Positions 6,227-10,746 of a DNA stretch of 10,746 bases are shown here, piece after piece. The notes under the pieces were generated by a model, which saw only the letters and a list, made by a program, of their open reading frames with translations, ran no database searches and was not told the DNA's origin. Each line of letters starts with the position of its first letter. The first letter of the stretch is position 1. The position numbers were made by a program, and so were the translations under genes. Origin of the DNA: a bacterium (lineage in GTDB: Bacteria > Patescibacteriota > Minisyncoccia > Phycocordibacterales > UBA918); contig PAMC01000015.1 of NCBI GenBank assembly GCA_002710785.1, forward strand, positions 2,962 to 13,707. The letters run 5' to 3'.

Positions 6227-8434
6227 CTATTCCAGATGGAGCTCCTCGCCCAGGTGCGCGACTTTATGCGCAATAAGCGGGTGGGCTTGGGTGAATTGGT
6301 CGGGAGTATCGTAGGTAGCAACTAGCTCTTGCGCTTCGGTGCGGGCGGCTTCGACCAGTTTTAAGTTACGAATTGCTTCCATCCCGAGGTCGGAGAGGCC
6401 GCTTTGCTTGCCGCCGTATAATTCGCCACTACCGCGGAACTGGAGATCGTGCTCTGCGAGTTCAAACCCGTTTTTGGCGGTTGAGAGGGCGCCGAGCCGT
6501 TCTTTGGTTTTCTCACTTTTGCTCTCGGTGACCGCAAAGCAGTACGGCTGATGTGCGCCGCGAATGACACGACCGCGGAGTTGATGGAGTTGGCTAAGAC
6601 CAAAGCGCTCCGCGCCCTCAATAATAATGTTGGTGGCGTTTGGCACATTAACACCAACCTCTACCACCGAGGTGGCTACCAGCACGTCAAACTTATGCTC
6701 GTTAAAATCGTTCATGGCGGTATCTTTTTCAGCCGGTGTCATTTTGCCGTGTAAGATGCCAATTTTGTAGTCTTTAAATTCAGTTTTGCTGAGGTGCTCG
6801 GCTTCGGCTTTTACACTTTTTAGGTTGAGTGCGGTTTGTTTGGCAGGATCAGGCTCGTCGATACGCGGGCAAATAACGTAGGCTTGCCGGCCGGCCGCCA
6901 ATTCGGAGCGAACGTGTTCGTACATGGCCGTCTCTTGGCCTGGGCCGATTACCTCGGTCTTAACGGGCTTGCGGCCGGCCGGCATCTCGTCGAGTAATGT
7001 AATGTCGAGGTCGCCGTAAATAGTGAGCGCAAGGGTGCGGGGAATAGGGGTGGCAGTCATGCTTAAGAGATGCGGCATGCGAGCGTCCTTTTTCGCCAGC
7101 TGCTTACGTTGGTTGGTGCCAAAGCGGTGCTGCTCGTCGATAATTACGTAAGCTAGGTGTTTAAACTCGACACTCTTATATATAAGGGCGTGGGTGCCGA
7201 TCAAAATCGGGATCTCACCATTTTTAACCCACTTTAGGAGTTGCGCTTTAGAGATTTTGGTCGGCTTGGTGGGGTCACTCTTGCTCGGAAACTTCATACA
7301 GCCAGAGCCGGTTATGAGACCAATGTTGATGGGTAGGTGGTGAAAGTACTCGATAAAACTCTCGAAGTGCTGCTTAGCGAGAATTTCGGTGGGAGCCATG
7401 TAGGCTACCTGCAGATTGCCAAAATCGACGTCGGTGAGACTCCCACCAGCCTTACCACTCCCCTCGGGTGGGCGACTCGTCGCCACCGCAAAGGCGGTGG
7501 TGGCCGCCACCGCGGTTTTACCTGAGCCTACGTCACCCTCAAGGAGGCGGCTCATGGCGTGACTGCCCGCAAAGTCTTTGAGGATATCGCAGATCGACTT
7601 CTCCTGACTTCCCGTGAGCGCGAACGGAAACCGGTTGGTGAAGCTCTTAATGTGGGTCGGTTCAGTCTTAAAGCTATACGTACTGGCGGCATTAGCTGCC
7701 GCTCGGTTTTGGGCGCTTTGTACCTGGATGTAGAACACCTCCTCAAAGGCAAAGCGTTTGCGAGCGCTTTCTGCATGCTCAGCTTTTTTGGGAGAGTGGA
7801 TCCACACCAAAGCGGTCGCGAGCTCAGGCAAGTTGTATCGCTCTAGTATGGCTGCGGGAATCGGGTCGTGAAGACGCTCGAGCACACCCTTGTCAAAACA
7901 CTTAAGGACGGTGTGGTAGAGCCACTTACTGGTTACCCCTTTACTCTCGCGGTACACCGGGTAGAGTGTGTCGTCTGCTTCAACGCCGGTACCCTTAAAT
8001 ATGCTGTCGTGCCGATCGACGGGCAAGCTGTCGAGTTTCTCGAGTTCGGGATTGGCGATGTATGGGCTGCCTTCTTTGCCAGTCACTTTACCTGCCACTT
8101 TTACGTACATGCCGTCGCTATACATCTTTGCTAGGTACGGCTGGTTAAACCACATTACTTTGATTTTGGCCGAGCCGTCTTCGATGTACCCCTCAGCAAT
8201 CGGCCGCTTACTCTTCCAGGCTTTGCGGGTCTTGAGGCACGAGAGCTGCCCGTACACGACCGCTTCTTGTCCGAGCGCTAACCCGGCAACCGACTGAATG
8301 TCGCTAATGTCTTCGTACCGGGCAGGGAGGTGATACAGTAAATCTTCGACCGTACTAATACGGAGTCGCTTGAGGGCTGCTTGGTGTGGTTTATCGACCC
8401 GAAAGTGGTCGGCAAGGAGGTCGGTCGGCGTCAT
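6227..8434 (-). CDS. recG: ATP-dependent DNA helicase RecG
   Basis: 735 residues from MTPTDLLADH. A superfamily 2 helicase that remodels stalled replication forks and branch-migrates Holliday junctions. The N-terminal wedge/OB region is at about 45-135 (the LPARYEDIS segment precedes it). Helicase motifs: Walker A GDVGSGKT at 300-307, motif Ia APTEILA, DEQH box at 433-436 in IIDEQHRFG, motif III SMTATPIPRT at 458-467, motif V VEVGVNVPNAT, and motif VI QLHQLRGRVIRG at 615-626. The usual form of motif VI is QLRGRVGRG, so Gly is replaced by Ile, with both arginines kept. A low-complexity Gly/Ser/Pro insert (about 319-339, RPPEGSGKAGGSL) separates motifs I and Ia. The C-terminal FRGSGELYGGKQSG motif is normal. 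A start 11 codons upstream was rejected because the extended -10 box places transcription start at the Met at 8434. Confidence 0.96.
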   Translation of the reverse strand: MTPTDLLADHFRVDKPHQAALKRLRISTVEDLLYHLPARYEDISDIQSVAGLALGQEAVVYGQLSCLKTRKAWKSKRPIAEGYIEDGSAKIKVMWFNQPYLAKMYSDGMYVKVAGKVTGKEGSPYIANPELEKLDSLPVDRHDSIFKGTGVEADDTLYPVYRESKGVTSKWLYHTVLKCFDKGVLERLHDPIPAAILERYNLPELATALVWIHSPKKAEHAESARKRFAFEEVFYIQVQSAQNRAAANAASTYSFKTEPTHIKSFTNRFPFALTGSQEKSICDILKDFAGSHAMSRLLEGDVGSGKTAVAATTAFAVATSRPPEGSGKAGGSLTDVDFGNLQVAYMAPTEILAKQHFESFIEYFHHLPINIGLITGSGCMKFPSKSDPTKPTKISKAQLLKWVKNGEIPILIGTHALIYKSVEFKHLAYVIIDEQHRFGTNQRKQLAKKDARMPHLLSMTATPIPRTLALTIYGDLDITLLDEMPAGRKPVKTEVIGPGQETAMYEHVRSELAAGRQAYVICPRIDEPDPAKQTALNLKSVKAEAEHLSKTEFKDYKIGILHGKMTPAEKDTAMNDFNEHKFDVLVATSVVEVGVNVPNATNIIIEGAERFGLSQLHQLRGRVIRGAHQPYCFAVTESKSEKTKERLGALSTAKNGFELAEHDLQFRGSGELYGGKQSGLSDLGMEAIRNLKLVEAARTEAQELVATYDTPDQFTQAHPLIAHKVAHLGEELHLE

Positions 8435-8440
8435 GCAGTA

Positions 8441-8449
8441 ATGATAGCA
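8441..8449 (-). promoter_or_regulatory. Extended -10 promoter (TGCTATCAT) of recG, leaderless geometry
   Basis: On the minus strand TGCTATCAT is followed by exactly 6 nt and then the ATG at 8434. The standard -10 to +1 distance therefore puts the transcription start on the A of the start codon. No Shine-Dalgarno sequence is present. Confidence 0.6.
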
Positions 8450-8553
8450 GAATATGCTTGCACCCACTCAGCTGCAAAAAATCAGAACCCGCTTGCTAAT
8501 TCATTTTTGAGTAGCGTAGATTTGCCTCGCCGACTTTGTATAAGGGTATTTTT

Positions 8554-8562
8554 TGCTACAGT
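8554..8562 (+). promoter_or_regulatory. Extended -10 (TGCTACAGT) of a candidate structured RNA
   Basis: TGCTACAGT fits TGn plus TANNNT, with a TTTGTA at 8535-8540 at 16-bp spacing as a possible weak -35. The expected start is near 8569, at the CCC that begins the hairpin-rich region. Confidence 0.45.
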
Positions 8563-8568
8563 AAACAT

Positions 8569-8684
8569 CCCTTAGCGGGTTCCCCTGAACTGGCTTCAGC
8601 CAGGACCTCCCCGTGAGGGGCTGGGCGGCACGGTTGGTGGACGTCTCCCGTTGTCGCCCAGTTTCAATTCTGTTCCTTCCTTTT
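8569..8684 (+). ncRNA. Candidate structured RNA or malic-enzyme leader, unidentified
   Basis: This lies within the 306-nt non-coding gap between divergent recG and the malic enzyme. It is a GC-rich stretch with three clear helices: CTGGC-TTCA-GCCAG (8590-8603), CCCC-GTGA-GGGG with a GNRA loop (8609-8620), and a 13-bp stem with one bulge (8621-8633 with 8648-8661) over a 14-nt loop. A pyrimidine-rich tail (8662-8684) follows and could act as a weak terminator. It lacks the SRP GGAAGG/AGCAGCC core, the RNase P GAGGAAAGTCC block and tmRNA features, and no riboswitch consensus was recognised. It could be a small RNA of about 95-115 nt with its own promoter, or a cis-acting leader of the malic enzyme gene. 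Structure was judged by eye only. Confidence 0.45.
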
Positions 8685-8703
8685 ATATTCAGAGGAAGTC
8701 GCG

Positions 8704-8709
8704 TATAAT
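8704..8709 (+). promoter_or_regulatory. -10 box TATAAT of the malic enzyme gene
   Basis: A perfect TATAAT lies 31 nt before the chosen ATG, giving a leader of about 25 nt. There is no TG extension. The -35 region (TTTTAT at 8681-8686) is poor. If this is the main promoter, the upstream RNA is a separate transcript. Confidence 0.55.
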
Positions 8710-8740
8710 GCGGAGCGTTATACGTGATTATTTTTATCCC

Positions 8741-9892
8741 ATGCCCGCACCCAAAAAGAAAAACTACGACAAACTCGCCTTAGCGCTGCACAAGAAACTA
8801 CGCGGCAAGGTGCGGGTGGAGAGTAAGGGTAAGCTAAAAACCAAAGACGACTGGAGTACGATGTATAGTCCGGGGGTGGGGGCGGTCTCGGCGCACCTCG
8901 CCAAGAAGCCGCAAGACGCACGTGAGTACACCATTAAGCGCAACAGCGTGGCGGTGGTGAGTGACGGCTCAGCCGTGCTTGGTCTTGGCAACATTGGTAC
9001 AATTGGTGCACTGCCCGTGATGGAGGGGAAGGCAGCGATTTTTAAAGCCGTAGCTGATGTCGACGCCTGGCCTATTGTGCTCGACACGCAAGAGCCAGAA
9101 GCAATTATCGCAGCCGTTAAAGCAATTGCGCCCGGCTTTGGCGGCATTAACTTGGAAGACATTGCAGCGCCAAAGTGTTTTGAAATTGAAGAGCGCCTTA
9201 AGGCTGAGCTCGATATTCCGGTGATGCACGACGATCAGCACGGTACGGCTATTGTGGTTCTCGCTGGTCTCATGAACGCCGCCAAGGTGGTTAAAAAACC
9301 ACTCAAAGAGATGAAGACAGTGATTGTTGGCGCCGGCGCTGCTGGACGGGCAATTACCCTCATTCTCCACCAAGCGGGCCTCAAGCACATCACCGTCACA
9401 GACAGTAAGGGGATTATCGTTGAGGGTCGCCGCGATCTCTCCGGCTACAAAAAAGAATTAGCCAAAATCGCCAACCGCCAGAGGGTGAGCGGCGAGGTGC
9501 TCGATGCGGCCACCGACGCAGATGTGATTATCGGTGTCTCTGGCCCAGGCACGATCACGAAACACCACGTTGAGGTTATGGCTCAAAACGCCGTAGTGTT
9601 TGCGCTCGCTAACCCGATGCCGGAGATTAAGCCTGAGGATGCGTTGCGTGCTGGGGCTGCCATTGTGGCGACCGGTCGCAGCGACTACCCCAACCAGGTA
9701 AACAACTCACTCGTCTTCCCGGGCATTTTCCGCGGTGCGCTTGATAAGGGTGTGACGGCTATCACCGACACCATGAAAGTCGAAGCGGCCAAGAAGGTGG
9801 CGAGCTTGGTCAAGCAACCAACACCAATGGAGATTATCCCGAGTGTAAACCATCCCGACCTCGTCAAAAAAGTTGCCAGCGCAGTGAAGTAA
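8741..9892 (+). CDS. Malic enzyme, short NAD(P)-dependent form
   Basis: 383 residues from MPAPKKKNYD. Catalyses oxidative decarboxylation of malate to pyruvate and CO2 with NAD(P)H formation, in the cytosol. Landmarks: Tyr42 in MYSPGVGAVS, the conserved VSDGSAVLGLGNIG at 73-86, the catalytic Lys region MEGKAAIFK at 94-102, metal ligands in NLEDIAAP (E139, D140) and HDDQHGTA (163-170), the Rossmann nucleotide-binding loop GAGAAG at 197-202, and SDYPNQVNNSLVFPGIFRGALD at 314-335. The length fits the compact bacterial/archaeal class without the phosphotransacetylase-like domain of MaeB. A longer start at 8651 is open but overlaps the hairpin region and the TATAAT box and adds no family sequence, so it was rejected. 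No strong Shine-Dalgarno sequence precedes the chosen ATG. NAD versus NADP preference cannot be read reliably. Confidence 0.95.
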   Translation: MPAPKKKNYDKLALALHKKLRGKVRVESKGKLKTKDDWSTMYSPGVGAVSAHLAKKPQDAREYTIKRNSVAVVSDGSAVLGLGNIGTIGALPVMEGKAAIFKAVADVDAWPIVLDTQEPEAIIAAVKAIAPGFGGINLEDIAAPKCFEIEERLKAELDIPVMHDDQHGTAIVVLAGLMNAAKVVKKPLKEMKTVIVGAGAAGRAITLILHQAGLKHITVTDSKGIIVEGRRDLSGYKKELAKIANRQRVSGEVLDAATDADVIIGVSGPGTITKHHVEVMAQNAVVFALANPMPEIKPEDALRAGAAIVATGRSDYPNQVNNSLVFPGIFRGALDKGVTAITDTMKVEAAKKVASLVKQPTPMEIIPSVNHPDLVKKVASAVK

Positions 9893-9911
9893 AAAGCGCC
9901 CTCTAGGGCGC
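9891..9911 (-). terminator. Terminator of the zinc-finger gene (hairpin shared with the malic enzyme 3' end)
   Basis: GCGCCC (9896-9901) pairs with GGGCGC (9906-9911) over TCTA. On the minus strand the hairpin is followed by TTTTT (9895-9891), a good intrinsic terminator for the convergent small gene. On the plus strand there is no T-run, so it would only cap the malic enzyme mRNA. Confidence 0.7.
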
Positions 9912-9917
9912 AGTTAG

Positions 9918-10133
9918 TCAGTACAGGGCATCGGGTGTTCCCAACGGAAAGTGGTAACCGTCGTCAATTCTCGGCACTTCAAGAAATTCGAGATGAGCCT
10001 CTTTGCAGGCAAGAGAGCAAAACTTGAGAACTTCTCCGGAAGGTAACGTAATCCGATACTCGAGATCTCCAATTGCTGGAGGAGATCTAAAGGTATTTGT
10101 GCAACCATTGCGGGCGCAGTCGAGTGTACACAT
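9918..10133 (-). CDS. Small zinc-finger-like protein, unknown function
   Basis: 71 residues starting MCTLDCARNGCTNTF. A Shine-Dalgarno AGGAGG (complement of 10139-10144) lies 5 nt before this ATG, so it was chosen over an in-frame ATG 7 codons upstream. Cysteines sit at C2, C6, C11, C39 and C43. The pair in KFCSLACKEAH, with a possible His, resembles the second half of treble-clef/TRASH- or MYM-like zinc fingers (FCSxxC pattern), and C6/C11 could supply the other half. Between them lies a short beta hairpin (LEYRITLPSGEVLKF). The protein has no membrane segment. Zinc binding is inferred from cysteine spacing; the biological role is unknown. It is divergent from the tRNA-Ser unit and convergent with the malic enzyme. 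Confidence 0.75.
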   Translation of the reverse strand: MCTLDCARNGCTNTFRSPPAIGDLEYRITLPSGEVLKFCSLACKEAHLEFLEVPRIDDGYHFPLGTPDALY

Positions 10134-10210
10134 TCTCGCCTCCTGGTATCTCACATTACTCTATTGCATTGATTTTTGGCATGCAAGCTCTTTTGTAGCT
10201 TATTGGGATG

Positions 10211-10219
10211 TGGTATCCT
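10211..10219 (+). promoter_or_regulatory. Extended -10 promoter (TGGTATCCT) of the tRNA-Ser unit
   Basis: TGGTATCCT fits the extended -10 form. The expected transcription start is about 10226, 14 nt before the tRNA-like element and about 114 nt before tRNA-Ser. No other good box was seen closer to tRNA-Ser. Confidence 0.5.
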
Positions 10220-10239
10220 ACGCCGTACCAAAAACAAAT

Positions 10240-10339
10240 GGAGGTTTGGCTGAGTGGATGGAACTGTCCGGAGGACAGTTCCATCCGACCAATGGGAGGT
10301 GGACGACTTGTCGACCCGAGGCCGATCCGAAGTGAAAAT
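10240..10339 (+). pseudogene. Degenerate tRNA-Ser-like element with a perfect 14-bp hairpin
   Basis: The first 18 bases (GGAGGTTTGGCTGAGTGG) match the start of the intact tRNA-Ser exactly 100 bp downstream in all but one position. After that the sequence departs. A perfect 14-bp hairpin (10256-10269 with 10273-10286) has the three-base loop GGA. If forced into a tRNA shape, ACTGT/ACAGT would be the anticodon stem and GGA (a serine anticodon) would sit at 34-36. However, position 33 is C instead of U, the D arm is about 4 nt short, there is no T arm, and no AACCTCC strand closes the acceptor stem. It is either a decayed tRNA-Ser(GGA) or a tRNA-mimicking structured leader of the tRNA-Ser transcript. 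Confidence 0.45.
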
Positions 10340-10427
10340 GGAGGGTTGGCTGAGTGGTCGAAAGCGCTTCACTGCTAACGAAGTATGGGTTTATAGCCCA
10401 TCAAGGGTTCGAATCCCTTACCCTCCG
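10340..10427 (+). tRNA. tRNA-Ser (anticodon GCU)
   Basis: Class II cloverleaf. The acceptor stem GGAGGGT pairs with ACCCTCC, with discriminator G73 as expected for serine. The 3-bp D stem GCT/AGC encloses the GAGTGG loop. The anticodon arm is CTTCA-CTGCTAA-CGAAG with GCU at 10374-10376. A long variable arm closes ATGGG/CCCAT, and the T arm is AAGGG-TTCGAAT-CCCTT. Reads AGC/AGU codons. The lowest anticodon-stem pair is A-C. CCA is not encoded. A small TATCCG/CGGATA hairpin follows at 10435-10450 without a T-run. Confidence 0.95.
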
Positions 10428-10458
10428 CACAAAATATCCGTTATCGGATAGACCTTGA

Positions 10459-10526
10459 GACCCTAGTATTGAAAGGTACCCCTTTCGTTGCACACTCTTT
10501 CGCGGCTAAACACCGACTCTAGTATT
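10459..10526. repeat. Short direct repeats GACCCTAGTATT / GACTCTAGTATT
   Basis: Two 12-bp copies (10459-10470 and 10515-10526) differ at one base and lie 56 bp apart, next to the inverted repeat and transposase fragment. They may be remnants of a duplication during insertion. The spacing does not frame a complete element, so this is tentative. Confidence 0.4.
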
Positions 10527-10572
10527 ATCAAATCAACTCAGAAGGAGTGTGCCAAATTTGGGGTACCTTCCA
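10470..10572. repeat. 32-bp imperfect inverted repeat around a 39-bp centre
   Basis: The arm 10470-10501 and the reverse complement of 10541-10572 match at about 24 of 32 positions by hand count, in two perfect blocks (GGTACCCC and CACACTC) plus flanking bases. The right arm covers the last codons of the transposase-like ORF. This may be a small mobile-element remnant (MITE-like) or an IS end that truncated the ORF. Confidence 0.55.
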
Positions 10573-10744
10573 GCTCAAGTACGCTCACCGTGCCAGTGGC
10601 TTTAGTGCCGAGCCAGTTATAGATGGTACCTGTGTGAATGCCATAGTTAGTGGCTGCGTCTGCGACGCTGAGTCCTTCGTTTTTAATCTTGGCTAAGATC
10701 TCGTCTTTAATTTCTTTTGCGACGCGATAACCTTTCTTTGCCAT
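10538..10744 (-). CDS. Truncated IS3-type OrfA-like helix-turn-helix protein
   Basis: 68 residues starting MAKKGYRVAKEIKDEILAKI. Residues about 5-46 are a helix-turn-helix of the transposase OrfA type (EIKDEILAKIKNEGLSVADA then YGIHTGTIYNWL), which binds element ends during IS transposition. OrfA proteins usually continue after the VSVLE stretch into a leucine-rich coiled coil. Here the frame instead runs 10 residues further (LEGTPNLAHSF) through an inverted repeat and stops, and no OrfB (DDE transposase) follows on this strand before tRNA-Ser. It is probably a broken element or an orphan DNA-binding fragment. The ATG lies 2 bases from the window edge, so the start and any Shine-Dalgarno sequence cannot be checked. 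Confidence 0.7.
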   Translation of the reverse strand: MAKKGYRVAKEIKDEILAKIKNEGLSVADAATNYGIHTGTIYNWLGTKATGTVSVLELEGTPNLAHSF

Positions 10745-10746
10745 AT

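Noticed and set aside
8435..8467. Upstream start for RecG adding MGASIFCYHYC
   Set aside because: The extra residues are unlike RecG N-termini and would place the start upstream of the likely promoter; the Met at 8434 fits family and promoter geometry.
8569..8661. SRP (4.5S), RNase P, tmRNA or common riboswitch identity for the hairpin region
   Set aside because: None of the conserved core sequences I know for these classes is present on either strand; left as unidentified.
8651..8740. Upstream start for the malic enzyme (MSPSFNSV...)
   Set aside because: It begins inside a hairpin stem and spans the TATAAT box; the residues are not family-like.
10003..10335. Open frame on the plus strand across the zinc-finger gene and tRNA-like region
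   Set aside because: It is antisense to a supported gene, crosses a promoter and a tRNA-like structure, and has no ribosome binding site.
10340..10470. tRNA-Ser as an integration attachment site
   Set aside because: No second copy of the tRNA 3' end and no integrase are found in the window; the only duplicated tRNA part is the 5' end.
1..10746. CRISPR arrays, defence systems or prophage genes
   Set aside because: No regularly spaced direct repeats and no cas, restriction, toxin-antitoxin or phage structural genes are seen.

Overview
The window looks like a chromosomal segment of a bacterium with moderately high GC and the standard genetic code. The best guess is a Patescibacteria/CPR (Parcubacteria-like) genome. 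That guess is inference from three things: a compact mix of housekeeping genes, a family-typical short GYRVAKE-type helix-turn-helix transposase fragment, and single-domain or small proteins without close textbook relatives. No rRNA or ribosomal protein is present to confirm it.

Layout. (1) Positions 1-1449 (+) hold the C-terminal part of the membrane AAA+ protease FtsH, cut by the window edge. It ends at an 18-bp perfect hairpin shared with the convergent operon. (2) Positions 5053-1496 (-) hold a three-gene efflux/lipoprotein-release type ABC system: periplasmic adaptor (MFP), then MacB/FtsX-type permease, then LolD/MacB-type ATPase. The adaptor carries an unusual inserted beta-rich domain with two cysteines. 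(3) Positions 5098-5227 (+) hold a tRNA-Ile with a UAU anticodon, whose acceptor stem extends into the flanks and runs into a T-run. (4) Positions 5287-5736 (+) hold a small disordered-protein gene with a perfect Shine-Dalgarno sequence and a terminator. (5) Positions 8434-5801 (-) hold recG, followed by a small secreted protein gene and a hairpin. (6) Positions 8554-8684 (+) hold a promoter and a GC-rich run of hairpins, a candidate unidentified structured RNA. (7) Positions 8704-9892 (+) hold a short (single-function) malic enzyme. (8) Positions 10133-9918 (-) hold a small zinc-finger-like protein. (9) Positions 10211-10427 (+) hold a promoter, a degenerate tRNA-Ser-like element with a perfect 14-bp hairpin, and an intact tRNA-Ser(GCU). 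(10) Positions 10744-10459 hold a truncated IS3-type OrfA-like helix-turn-helix ORF ending inside a 32-bp imperfect inverted repeat.

How the parts work together. The ABC genes form one functional unit in which adaptor, permease and ATPase would assemble into a membrane complex; its substrate cannot be read from sequence. The other genes are independent housekeeping functions (protein quality control, recombination repair, carbon metabolism, tRNAs). The most notable cross-cutting pattern is regulatory. Several genes on the minus strand start right after an extended -10 motif of the form TCTGCTAYMMT. For recG the predicted transcription start is the A of the ATG itself, and for the ABC genes the leader would be only 2-3 nt. 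Other genes (5368, 5824, 9918) instead have clear Shine-Dalgarno sequences, so two translation-initiation modes appear to coexist. The strongest candidates for something undescribed are the structured RNA upstream of the malic enzyme, the tRNA-Ser-like hairpin element, and the adaptor's inserted domain.
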